DNA from: VRUE01 sp963704545
GTDB taxonomy: Bacteria; Actinomycetota; Thermoleophilia; Solirubrobacterales; 70-9
NCBI GenBank assembly: GCA_963704545.1
Contig: OY969915.1
Coordinates: forward strand, 2,046,001-2,110,000
Direction of reading: 5' to 3'
Length of the DNA stretch: 64,000 bases
The notes beneath the pieces are model-generated. The model was not told the origin of the DNA. It saw nothing but the letters and a program-made list of their open reading frames with translations, and ran no database searches. Each line of letters begins with the position of its first letter. Position 1 is the stretch's first letter. Positions 25,011 to 32,152 of the stretch are shown in pieces. The translations under genes and the position numbers were made by a program.

Positions 25011-25577
25011 GTGACAGTGAAAACAGACGTGAGCAGGTTCCAGATCCACGACGAGTTGACGGCGCCCGACGAGAGCGCCCCGCTGATCAAAACGATCCAG
25101 GCGACGGGTGGTGCCGTGACCAAGTTCGTCGGCGTGCTCGCCGGCGCCCCCGCGGTCCTACGGGCCTACACGCGGATGCGCTCCGAGCTCCGCGGCGGCG
25201 TCCTGGCGAGGGCGACCCGCGTGCGGATCGCCCTCGCCGTGGCCGAGTACCGCGAGGACGGCTACAGCATCGCGCAGCACGCGAAGACGGCACGCGGGGC
25301 GGGGCTCGGCCTCGACGAGGTCTCCCGGGCCCGCAGCTTCGACTCGGCCGACCCGAAGGAGGCGGCGCTGCTCGAGTACCTGCACGGCGCCCTCGAGGCC
25401 AACGGCCACCCGCCCCTCCACCTGCACGAGGAGGCGAAGGAGATCGGTTGGAGCGATGAGGAGTTGCTCGAGGCGGTCGCCCACCTCGCCCTAAACGAGT
25501 TCCAAAGCCTGATCGCCGGGGCAGCCGAGCTGCCCAAAGACCAGAGCGGCCCCAGGGTTCTCCCGTCAGTGGCATAA
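25011..25577 (+). CDS. AhpD-like / carboxymuconolactone decarboxylase-fold protein lacking the redox cysteines
   Basis: An all-alpha protein of about 188 residues: SRFQIHDELTAPDESAPLIK, then RTRMRSELRG-like helices and AVAEYREDGYSIAQHAKTARGAGL. In AhpD-type enzymes this last segment reads C-x-x-C-x3-H. Here Asp and Ser replace the two Cys while the His is kept, so disulfide peroxidase chemistry is not expected. GTG 25011 has GGAGG eight bases upstream; GTG 24972 and ATG 25005 are alternatives. Behind a strong palindromic operator candidate, so it is probably inducible. Function unknown. Confidence 0.75.
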   Translation: MTVKTDVSRFQIHDELTAPDESAPLIKTIQATGGAVTKFVGVLAGAPAVLRAYTRMRSELRGGVLARATRVRIALAVAEYREDGYSIAQHAKTARGAGLGLDEVSRARSFDSADPKEAALLEYLHGALEANGHPPLHLHEEAKEIGWSDEELLEAVAHLALNEFQSLIAGAAELPKDQSGPRVLPSVA

Positions 25578-25590
25578 GCGCTGGGTATTA

Positions 25591-25666
25591 GAGCGCCGGG
25601 AGGGGGTCCTCAAAACGCTCGGCAGGAGCCTCGCTGGAGTGTTTTGAGGACTCCCTCCCGGCGCTC
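25591..25666. repeat. Long inverted repeat (hairpin family copy 5), probable terminator
   Basis: GAGCGCCGGGAGGG is mirrored by CCCTCCCGGCGCTC. The tip is the family core in reverse orientation (GGCAGGAGCCTCGCTGGAGT). It follows the AhpD-like stop by 13 bases. Between this and copy 6 (25667-25791) I see no gene and no other element. Confidence 0.83.
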
Positions 25667-25791
25667 TCTCAACAGCTATAAGCAATCCGGAGAGGCCGCG
25701 GCCACTCATCACCGCAGGGGCAGCTCAGCTTCTCGCTGTTGTGCTGGAGCTCCCGCGGGCGACGCGGGCGACTTAGTCAGGAGCTTGGAAA

Positions 25792-25867
25792 GGGATGTGG
25801 GTGCCCCCTCCCAAAACACTCAAGCGCGGCTCCTGCCGCGCTTTTTGGGAGGGGGCACCCACATCCC
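25792..25867. repeat. Long inverted repeat (hairpin family copy 6), probable terminator
   Basis: GGGATGTGGGTGCCCCCTCC is mirrored at the right end. The tip CACTCAAGCGCGGCTCCTGC is the family core in forward orientation. It ends 16 bases before the stop of the convergent gene at 25883, so copies 5 and 6 form a double barrier between two convergent genes. Confidence 0.85.
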
Positions 25868-25882
25868 CTCCCCGTTCGTCAG

Positions 25883-26614
25883 CTAATCCTCGACAACCGT
25901 GACCGTGTAGAGCAGCCTGGCCGTCGAGTAGCGGCAGCCGTATTCGGCGCGGGCGCCCACTTTCATCTGCGGTTCGCCTTGGCGGACGTCAGTTGCGTCT
26001 ACGCACATACCGGCTGCGCGGCTGGCTCTCCAGGCGTTGGTGCTGGGCAGGCCCTGGGCGAAGGCGGGTGCCCAGGTCGGCACGGTGAGGCCGACGATGT
26101 CGCCCTTCTGCACTCGCAGGTTGGCGCCGAACTTGACGGTCTGGCCGAGGTAGGGGCTGAGCACCTGGATCGAGCCCTGGGCGCGCAGGTTGTAGCGGGG
26201 CGGGTTGGTTTCCGGGATGCGACGCAGGATCGCCAGTCGCGCCTCGGGCGGCGTGCCGAAGAAGTTGTTGAAGAAGGACCGCTGGCTGCCGGTCGGCTCG
26301 GCCAGGGTCAGGGTCCAGGACTTCACCTTGCCGTTCCTACGGACGCGGAAGGGAAGCGAGCCCTGGGCGGTGCTGACCTGGAACCCGGTGACGCTGCCGA
26401 TCGCCTGACAGGGCGAGTCGGGACAGGAGGGGTCCGGCAAGGTGCCGGTGTCGCCCAGGACGACGGTCGTCTTCGACGTGATCGCCGCCCCGGCGCTGGT
26501 GCCGAGCGTGACGAGGAGCGCCAGCAGAGCCGCAAGCGAGAGGGCAACCACCGCCCGACCGCGAACCACCCCGGCCGACCTGGCGTTGACAGCTGCGTGC
26601 GAAGACCTCGACAT
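25883..26614 (-). CDS. Secreted protein of unknown function
   Basis: 243 residues with an Arg-rich N-terminus, a hydrophobic helix (AVVALSLAALLALLVTLG) and a likely signal cleavage after SAGAA. The mature part is beta-rich with four Cys (CPDSPCQ near the N-terminus; MCVDATD and YGCRYS near the C-terminus), probably two disulfides, and has motifs such as SPYLGQTVKFGANLRVQKGDIVGLTVPTWAP. I recognise no known domain. The 95 bases before its start, after rlpA, could hold a promoter. Confidence 0.7.
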   Translation of the reverse strand: MSRSSHAAVNARSAGVVRGRAVVALSLAALLALLVTLGTSAGAAITSKTTVVLGDTGTLPDPSCPDSPCQAIGSVTGFQVSTAQGSLPFRVRRNGKVKSWTLTLAEPTGSQRSFFNNFFGTPPEARLAILRRIPETNPPRYNLRAQGSIQVLSPYLGQTVKFGANLRVQKGDIVGLTVPTWAPAFAQGLPSTNAWRASRAAGMCVDATDVRQGEPQMKVGARAEYGCRYSTARLLYTVTVVED

Positions 26615-26709
26615 GCCCGTGCTCCTCTCGTTGGAAACCTGCCCGTTCCGGCCAGATTAGCCGTGGGAGCGGGAAATCCTGCCAAGGACCCGTTCGACGT
26701 TGTCCTTGC

Positions 26710-27222
26710 CTAGTGGGCGGCGTGGCGAAGCGCGACCGCGTAGCGCACGCGATCGACGCCTTCGAAGCCGAGGGCGCGGCGGGCGCCGTTGGTCAGGTCG
26801 AAAGCGTTGCCCTCCGAATACGGCCCGCGGTCGATCACCCTCGTGACCAGGTAGTGGCCGTGGTAGGCGAACTTGAGCGTGGTGCCGCAGGGGAGCGTCT
26901 TGTGGGCGACGCCGACCGTGCCCGGCCAGAGGGTCTGGCCGCAGGCGGTGTGATTGCCGTAGAGGCCGGGTCCGTACCAGGTGGCGCCGGCGGAGCGCAT
27001 CGGGCTGCTGAAGACGATGCCCTGGCCGCCGGGCACCGTGCCGTCGGAGGCGGCGACGCCGGCGCCTCCGGTTATTGCCCGTGCAGGGACGGTGCCGAGG
27101 GCCAGAGCGGCCAGAACGCCACCGAGGGCGGCGCAGCGGAGCCGTCGGCCGAGGCGCCCGCTGCATGCGTGGCCCCACCGTGAATGATCTTTCCGCCCGT
27201 GGCGGTTTCTGCCTGCCTTCAT
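26710..27222 (-). CDS. Secreted RlpA-like double-psi beta-barrel protein
   Basis: 170 residues with a basic N-terminus and signal peptide (LGGVLAALALGTVPARA). The RlpA/expansin-like barrel follows: ATWYGPGLYGNHTACGQTL, VGVAHKTLPCGTTLKF, VTRVIDRGPYSEGNAFDLT. The His, Cys pair and catalytic-type Asp of septal peptidoglycan hydrolases of this fold are in place. A cell-wall remodelling role fits the c-di-AMP riboswitch just upstream, since such riboswitches often govern wall hydrolases in actinobacteria. The riboswitch ends about 10 bases before the ATG. Confidence 0.85.
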   Translation of the reverse strand: MKAGRNRHGRKDHSRWGHACSGRLGRRLRCAALGGVLAALALGTVPARAITGGAGVAASDGTVPGGQGIVFSSPMRSAGATWYGPGLYGNHTACGQTLWPGTVGVAHKTLPCGTTLKFAYHGHYLVTRVIDRGPYSEGNAFDLTNGARRALGFEGVDRVRYAVALRHAAH

Positions 27223-27231
27223 TGCTCTTTG

Positions 27232-27389
27232 CGACGCTTACGGGGTTAGCTGACGGGCTCGCGCTGAAAGAGCTGCGCTACGCGGCAGATGCCGGCGATT
27301 CGCCCCAACAAGTGGGTCCCCCGCTCCCCGCGGTATGTAGGCGGAGATTCAGCGGAAGTTGGCGGCAGGTTAGCAAACGCTAAGACATG
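27232..27389 (-). ncRNA. c-di-AMP riboswitch (ydaO/yuaA class)
   Basis: Read on the minus strand, the leader of rlpA contains the class landmarks in order: TTAGCG-TTTGCTAACCTGCCGC, then GGAGCGGGGGACCCAC, GGGGCGAATC, a variable hairpin, AGCTCTTTCAGCG, GAGCCCGTCAGCTAACCCCG and a closing TAAGCG. These match the actinobacterial ydaO consensus as I know it. It ends next to the start codon, so ligand binding could act on translation or on an early terminator. By family behaviour c-di-AMP turns expression off. Confidence 0.92.
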
Positions 27390-27406
27390 AAACGGTGTCG
27401 AGATTG

Positions 27407-27434
27407 GGAAAGGCCCCCTTGCGGGGGCCTTTCC
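27407..27434 (-). terminator. Hairpin terminator of rnpB
   Basis: GGAAAGGCCCCC (27407-27418) and GGGGGCCTTTCC (27423-27434) form a perfect 12-bp stem with a four-base loop, immediately 3' of the RNase P RNA on the minus strand. There is no long U-run, as is common in high-GC actinobacteria. It separates rnpB from the riboswitch/rlpA unit. Confidence 0.8.
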
Positions 27435-27803
27435 GTAAGCGGGCCTGTAAGCCGGATCCTGTCGTGAGCGACCATCTGTCTCCCGGAGCCGGAGCCCCGG
27501 GGGGCCGCCGAAGCGGCCCTGCGGCCTACCTGGACCTCGCCGGGCAGGGTCGACGGTCCTGCTTGGCCTTGCACCTGGCGGGGTTTGCCTGGCCGCCGCG
27601 TCACCGCGACGCCGGTGCGCTCTTACCGCACCATTTCACCTTTGCCTGTACGCGACTCACGTGTGGCCGCGCCATCGGCCGTGTATTTCTGTGGCACTGT
27701 CCCGCGGGTTTCCCCGGGTGGGCGTTACCCACCGCCTCGCCCTGTGGTGTCCGGACTTTCCTCGAGGGGTTTTCTCTCCCCCCGCAGTCGCTCGGCCCGC
27801 CCA
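27435..27803 (-). ncRNA. rnpB: RNase P RNA, bacterial class A
   Basis: The minus strand gives the conserved RNase P core: GAGGAAAGTCCGGACACCAC, then GGTGGGTAACGCCCACCCGG, GGGAAACCCGCGGGACAGTGCCACAGAAA, GTGAAATGGTGCGGTAAGAGCGC, AGGCAAACCCC and a 3' section with ACAGATGG, GACAGGATCCGGCTTACAGGCC. The P1 helix closes as GCGGGCC (near 27800) with GGCCCGC (27439-27445). The ends are estimated from P1; length is about 370 nt. Processes the 5' ends of tRNAs. Confidence 0.95.
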
Positions 27804-27837
27804 TCGATGGTATCGCGCAGCCCCTGGCTCCCTGGCG

Positions 27838-27879
27838 ATCGAAGGATTGTGGGTGCCCCAACCCGGAAAATCCTTCGAT
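27838..27879. repeat. Inverted repeat in the leader of the SDR gene
   Basis: ATCGAAGGATT (27838-27848) is mirrored by AATCCTTCGAT (27869-27879). Inside, GGGT (27851-27854) pairs with ACCC (27861-27864). It lies between the 5' end of rnpB and the divergent SDR start at 27895, so it could be an operator or leader hairpin for the SDR. Confidence 0.6.
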
Positions 27880-27894
27880 GAATATCCTCAGCGG

Positions 27895-28719
27895 ATGCCA
27901 ACGGCGGTCGTCACGGGAGCAGGCGGCGGCCTCGGCCGCGCGATCGCCCTCGAGCTCGCCGGTCGCGGCTACCTGGTCCACGTAACCGACGTCGACGCCG
28001 ACGCGGCGGCCCGGGTCGCCGCCGAGATCGGCAGCGGGACCCGCTCCTCGGGCCTCGACGTCCGCGACGAAGCGGCCTGCCGGGCAATCGCCGCCGAAGC
28101 CGCGAAAAGCCACGGCTCGCTCGACCTCTGGGTCAACAACGCCGGTGTCCTTGTGACCGGGGACGCCTGGGCCCAGGACGAGGCGACCCGCAGGACAATG
28201 ATCGAGGTCAACACACTGGGGACGATGAACGGCACGATCGCAGCGCTGGAGCCGATGCGAGCCGCGGGCCGCGGCCACGTGATCAACGTGATCTCCCTGG
28301 CCGGTATCGTCGCCGCGCCGGGCGAGGTCAACTACTCGGCCAGCAAGCACGCGGCGATGGCCTTCACCCTGGGCACCCTCTTCGACCTGCGCCGCGCCGG
28401 CATCGAGGGGATCGAGCTCTCCGCGGTCTGTCCCGACGGCGCCTGGACGCCGATGCTGGAAGACAAGCTCGACGACCCCGACGCGGCCGGCTCGTTCTCG
28501 GGCAAGCTGCTGAGGCCCGAGCAGGTCGCGACCGCGGTCGGCAAGCTGACCGAGCGACCGAGGCCGATCCTGATCCTGCCCCGCTGGCGCGGCCTGCAGC
28601 TCCGCCTCCTCGACCTCTTCCCTCGCCTCACCCTGCGCCTGCTGCCGCTGGCGATGAGTGACGCGCGGCGGAAACAGCGGCGCTACAAGAAGCTGATCGA
28701 ATCCGGTCGCTGGCCCTGA
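27895..28719 (+). CDS. Short-chain dehydrogenase/reductase
   Basis: 274-residue NAD(P)-dependent oxidoreductase with VVTGAGGGLGRAIALELA (cofactor loop), NNAGVLVTGD, catalytic Ser in NVISLAG, and Tyr/Lys in NYSASKHAA. A C-terminal basic tail (RRKQRRYKKLIESG) follows a stretch with hydrophobic character (LQLRLLDLFPRLTLRLLPLAM), suggesting membrane association, as in lipid-acting SDRs. ATG 27895 is the first start after the leader hairpin; the frame open to 27661 runs through rnpB and is not coding. Substrate unknown. Confidence 0.83.
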   Translation: MPTAVVTGAGGGLGRAIALELAGRGYLVHVTDVDADAAARVAAEIGSGTRSSGLDVRDEAACRAIAAEAAKSHGSLDLWVNNAGVLVTGDAWAQDEATRRTMIEVNTLGTMNGTIAALEPMRAAGRGHVINVISLAGIVAAPGEVNYSASKHAAMAFTLGTLFDLRRAGIEGIELSAVCPDGAWTPMLEDKLDDPDAAGSFSGKLLRPEQVATAVGKLTERPRPILILPRWRGLQLRLLDLFPRLTLRLLPLAMSDARRKQRRYKKLIESGRWP

Positions 28720-28726
28720 CGGGCGC

Positions 28727-29338
28727 TTAGATCTTGCGGAAGACGCCGACGACCTTGCCCAAGACGGTGGCCTCCGTCGTGCGAATGGGCTCCATCGTCT
28801 CGTTCTCGGGCTGGAGGCGAATGTGGTCGGCTTCGCGGAAGAAGCGCTTGACCGTGGCCTCTTCGCCGATCAGGGCGACGACGATCTCGCCGTTGACGGC
28901 ATCGCCGGTGGGGCGCACAACGACGTAGTCGCCCTCGAAGATGCCGGCGTCCACCATGCTCTCGCCGCGCACCCTGAGGATGTAGTCGCCGTCCTCGCCG
29001 CCGATCACGTCGGGGACCTCGATGTACTCCTCGACGTTCTCCTCGGCGAGGATCGGCTCGCCGGCAGCGACCTGGCCGAGCAGGGGAAGGCCGCTCTCCG
29101 GCCGAATCGTCCGCTTCGCCTTGTCGAAGAGCAGCTCGATCGCCCGCGGCTTGGAGGGATCGCGTTTCAGCAGCCCGATCTTCTCCAGGTTGGCCAGGTG
29201 CGCGTGCACGGTCGAGGACGAGTGCAGCCCGACTGCTTTCCCGATCTCCCGCACGGTCGGCGGGTACCCGGTCTTGGCCGCGTACCTACGGATGAAGTCG
29301 AAGATCTCCTTCTGCCTCTTGGTCAGATCCAGCTCCAC
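28727..29338 (-). CDS. lexA: LexA repressor
   Basis: SOS-response repressor that cleaves itself with RecA. Winged helix: LTKRQKEIFDFI, YPPTVREIGKAVGLHSSSTVHAHL. The protease half has the cleavage pair Ala92-Gly93 in QVAAGEP, nucleophile Ser127 in GESMVDAG and Lys164 in EATVKRFF. GTG 29338 with GGAG eight bases upstream is preferred; ATG 29365 would add nine residues. A consensus SOS box lies about 45 bases upstream, so it is autoregulated. Confidence 0.95.
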   Translation of the reverse strand: MELDLTKRQKEIFDFIRRYAAKTGYPPTVREIGKAVGLHSSSTVHAHLANLEKIGLLKRDPSKPRAIELLFDKAKRTIRPESGLPLLGQVAAGEPILAEENVEEYIEVPDVIGGEDGDYILRVRGESMVDAGIFEGDYVVVRPTGDAVNGEIVVALIGEEATVKRFFREADHIRLQPENETMEPIRTTEATVLGKVVGVFRKI

Positions 29339-29381
29339 GCCAGCTCCTCTCCCAGGTCCCCGCATCGGGCCTCAAATCGTT

Positions 29382-29395
29382 CGAACATCTGTTCG
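29382..29395. promoter_or_regulatory. LexA-binding SOS box
   Basis: CGAACATCTGTTCG is a 14-base palindrome matching the Gram-positive LexA operator (CGAAC-N4-GTTCG), located just upstream of lexA. It indicates negative autoregulation. Confidence 0.88.
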
Positions 29396-29473
29396 CAAGC
29401 GTACCGGGCATCGCGGACACCCGCAACCGGCAACGCCTCCTGGGCGTAAACATCTAGAATCGACGCCCCTCGA

Positions 29474-29559
29474 GCGGCTGTGGCGGAACTGGTAGACGCG
29501 CAAGGTTGAGGGCCTTGTGCCCCTTACGGGGCGTGATGGTTCGACTCCATTCAGCCGCA
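29474..29559 (+). tRNA. tRNA-Leu(GAG)
   Basis: The acceptor arm GCGGCTG (29474-29480) pairs with CAGCCGC (29552-29558), with A as discriminator and no encoded CCA. D arm GGCGGAACTGGTAGACGCGC; anticodon loop TTGAGGG with GAG; a long variable arm (GTGCCCCTTACGGGGCGT) typical of class II tRNAs; and the T arm GGTTCGACTCC. Total 86 nt, so Leu. Confidence 0.95.
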
Positions 29560-29620
29560 TCGGAAATAGCTGGAATCAGCACTTTTACGGGCTGGCGAGC
29601 ACCGGGGGACTCGCCAGCCC

Positions 29621-30070
29621 TCAAGCCAGAGTCCCGTCTGGCGCCAGCCATTCATGGCTAAGCCCACTGACTTCCGCAATCCGCTCGTAGTCGCGGTCGT
29701 AATGGATCAGGGCCACGCCGGCCTCCTCAGCCGTGCTGGCGAGGAGGAGATCCGCGGGCGGAACGCGGCGATGATCGCCATTTGTCGCCAATTCCAATTG
29801 AGTTCCCCGCGCGCGGGACCACAACTCGCCCGGCATCGGGATCGCCTCAAAAGCGGCGAGACGGTCGGCGACCTCGCGAGCGCGCCGCTCATTCGGAGCA
29901 AGGCGCGTCAACTCAAGGATCACCAGGTCGCATACCAGGACAAGACCTGCCTCGACGGCCTCGTTGAACCAGCTCGCCAGCTCGGGAAATCGGCGATCGC
30001 GCACCCAGGTCCAGGCGCCGGTATCGAAAAGCGCCGGTCGATCGAGCTGAGGCAACTCCAGGTCAGCCAC
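29621..30070 (-). CDS. vapC: PIN-domain ribonuclease toxin, VapC-like
   Basis: 149 residues. The acidic PIN residues are in place: Asp in LFDTGAWTW, Glu in LVILELTRLA, Asp in VPPADLLLAS, and Asp in IHYDRDYERI. VapC toxins are Mg-dependent RNases that cut tRNA or rRNA and are held inactive by VapB. It starts five bases after the vapB stop, so the two form one operon. It lies 61 bases past the 3' end of tRNA-Leu, a common place for acquired DNA. Confidence 0.88.
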   Translation of the reverse strand: MADLELPQLDRPALFDTGAWTWVRDRRFPELASWFNEAVEAGLVLVCDLVILELTRLAPNERRAREVADRLAAFEAIPMPGELWSRARGTQLELATNGDHRRVPPADLLLASTAEEAGVALIHYDRDYERIAEVSGLSHEWLAPDGTLA

Positions 30071-30075
30071 GCCGC

Positions 30076-30282
30076 TCAGTCGCGCTCGCGGCCGGCGGCA
30101 ACTTCCTGCGGCGTGCCGTCCACATCTCGGACGACATCGAATCCCTTCAGCACACGCCGACGAGCCGCATCGCGCAACGCCGCGTTGACCGTATCGCTGA
30201 GGCCCTTGGTGCCCAGCTCACGCCGTGCGGCGTCCAGGGCACGCTCGTCCACATCAACGGTGGTGCGGGTCATGCGCATCAT
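30076..30282 (-). CDS. vapB: VapB-like antitoxin
   Basis: 68 residues: TRTTVDVDERALDAARRELG followed by LSDTVNAALRDAARRR, a ribbon-helix-helix-like fold that should bind the operon promoter. The C-terminal tail (FDVVRDVDGTPQEV) would wrap the toxin. Precedes vapC in the same operon. Autoregulation is expected from the family. Confidence 0.85.
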   Translation of the reverse strand: MMRMTRTTVDVDERALDAARRELGTKGLSDTVNAALRDAARRRVLKGFDVVRDVDGTPQEVAAGRERD

Positions 30283-30321
30283 TATAGAGCATCAAAGTAG
30301 GGCCAACCAGCTTCCGATTTC

Positions 30322-31566
30322 CTAACCGGGCCTAACCGTGGCGGGTGGAAGGTCACGCCAGACAGGTAGTTCGGCCGGCAGCAGATCAGACTGGAAAGCC
30401 GACATCGTCGCTCCCGTCAACCACCAGCCCCGGTGGATCAGTGCCTCCGCGACCGGCGCCTCAATCTTGTTGAAGGTCGTCTTGAACCTGGCCAACCGGA
30501 CCCGGTCCTCTCCCTGCGGAAACTCGGGCCTCGCCTCCGACCACCTGTCCGGCGCTTTGAGAGTGGTTGCCAGGCCGAACAGAACCCCGCGCCGCGCGAA
30601 CGAGGGCGGCTCCTCACCAGCGGGAGTGGCCTCCCAGGCCCTGAACCGCTCCACCATGGTGCGACTCCGTAGCGCCGTGGTCTGGCGGTAGAGAAGCGCC
30701 TCGGCCCGCTTGAGGTTTCTGACCACCGGAATGCGATTGGTCACTCCACCCCACCCGGTACGGAACACGCCACCGGCGGAGAGGACGATCAGGCAGGGAC
30801 CATGAAGGTCGTCGATCGGCTCGAGACCGAGGTTGTCGTAGACGCCTCCGTCCGCGATCCTGGCGTCGGCCCCGTCGCCGCAGGGGAACCTCACGCCGGG
30901 CAGTGACATCGGGTTGAACGGACCCGGGACAGCTGCCGACATCGCCACCGCATCGGCGAGACGGATCGCCGTCCCGGCCGGCGAACGGAAGCCCATCGTG
31001 TAGTCGCCGACCGACTCGGCGTCGAAGTTGAAGCGCACGCCGGTCGTCTCGTTAGCGGCGCTGAAAACATGTGAGCAGTCACCGCTCAGGTCCGCCAGGG
31101 GCACCCCGAACCCCAGCCACTCCGAGAGCTGGTCGGCAAGCACGCCCGTGCGCGTGCGCCATGGGACGCGCCAGGCGTTGCGCAGCAGGGCCATGGTGAG
31201 GGACCGCTCACGCGAGGCACCGAGCAGGGGCGCGATCACCTCCCTGTCAACCGAGCCGGGACTGAACTCCGCCACGGCGATCCGCTGGCGTGAGACCGCC
31301 AGGAGGCCGTTGACGATCGACCCACCCGAAACCGACGACACCCACCGAACCCTGGGCAGGAGCCCCGCCTCTGCGACGAAACGCAACACCCCCGCCGCAG
31401 TGAGGGCCGCCCGCCAGCCGCCACCGGAGAAGGCAAGGGCCAGATACGAAGGATCTCCCCGCGCGGGATCGGGCGCCAGTGCAGGACTCACCGCACAGCG
31501 CTCGATCATGTTGTGATTTGCACTGCCAATCGTCTCAAGCGGCAGTGGACGCCGGGCCCGACTCAT
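30322..31566 (-). CDS. Patatin-like phospholipase
   Basis: 414-residue acyl hydrolase. The oxyanion loop is LAFSGGGWRAALTAAG (Gly48-Arg52), the catalytic Ser80 is in SSVSGGSI (Ser in place of the first Gly of GxSxG), and the catalytic Asp is in IADGGVYDNLG. No transmembrane segment is evident, so it is probably a cytoplasmic lipase acting on membrane lipids. It is divergent from an unknown gene plus an MBL-fold gene, with 36 bases between the starts. Patatins serve as effectors in several anti-phage systems (for example CapV in CBASS), but no cyclase or sensor is recognised here. Confidence 0.83.
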   Translation of the reverse strand: MSRARRPLPLETIGSANHNMIERCAVSPALAPDPARGDPSYLALAFSGGGWRAALTAAGVLRFVAEAGLLPRVRWVSSVSGGSIVNGLLAVSRQRIAVAEFSPGSVDREVIAPLLGASRERSLTMALLRNAWRVPWRTRTGVLADQLSEWLGFGVPLADLSGDCSHVFSAANETTGVRFNFDAESVGDYTMGFRSPAGTAIRLADAVAMSAAVPGPFNPMSLPGVRFPCGDGADARIADGGVYDNLGLEPIDDLHGPCLIVLSAGGVFRTGWGGVTNRIPVVRNLKRAEALLYRQTTALRSRTMVERFRAWEATPAGEEPPSFARRGVLFGLATTLKAPDRWSEARPEFPQGEDRVRLARFKTTFNKIEAPVAEALIHRGWWLTGATMSAFQSDLLPAELPVWRDLPPATVRPG

Positions 31567-31602
31567 ACATTCACCCTAAACTAATTCGAGTATGCTGATT
31601 TT

Positions 31603-32148
31603 ATGTCCAACGGTACGGTGCCATGGAGGCCAGGGCTCATCCGCGACCGCGACGACATCGATGGATTCCTTTACGTGGTCGTGGAGGAGGAGATCGACGA
31701 CACCATAGGACTGGTGGTAGCCGAGTGGCCATCGGGGGGTCATGATGCGCCACGCTTCCACGAGGAGAGCGGCGAATTCGAGGTCGCGGTCGACCGCGAG
31801 GCCCTGCGAAGACAGCTCTCGGACCGCCAAGTCCCCGAGCCGGGCGATATCACCCGCGCGGAAGGCCCGGCGATCCCACCTGAGGTGGTGCCGGAGTTGC
31901 GGGCTCGTGGGATCGCTGTAGGCGACGTCTTCGCGATCCGGCCCACGAATGACTTCTCCCCGGATGCGGACCCCGAATGGCTGCGAAGCTGCGAGTGGAT
32001 CGGCGAGGTGATCGACGTCACGGCGGAGGCTCGGGAAGCCGCCAAGGCGAGCATGTACGAAGCGTTGACTCCGCCGCTGGATCCCGCCCTCGCCGAGGAG
32101 CTCCTGGCCGAGTCGGAGCCGGCCACCGAGCCCGGAGAGTTCGTCTGA
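31603..32148 (+). CDS. Unknown acidic protein paired with MBL hydrolase
   Basis: 181 residues, strongly acidic, no Cys, no membrane segment. Begins NGTVPWRPGLIRDRDDIDGFLYVVVEEE and includes GDVFAIRPTNDFSPDADPEWL. I recognise no domain. TATGCT at 31591 lies six bases before the ATG, compatible with a leaderless transcript. It is followed four bases later by the MBL-fold gene, so they form one operon, divergent from the patatin gene. Confidence 0.65.
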   Translation: MSNGTVPWRPGLIRDRDDIDGFLYVVVEEEIDDTIGLVVAEWPSGGHDAPRFHEESGEFEVAVDREALRRQLSDRQVPEPGDITRAEGPAIPPEVVPELRARGIAVGDVFAIRPTNDFSPDADPEWLRSCEWIGEVIDVTAEAREAAKASMYEALTPPLDPALAEELLAESEPATEPGEFV

Positions 32149-32152
32149 GCCG

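Noticed and set aside
27395..27894. Open frames over the RNase P RNA region, including the upstream extension of the SDR
   Set aside because: The region matches RNase P RNA in sequence and pairing; the SDR starts at 27895.
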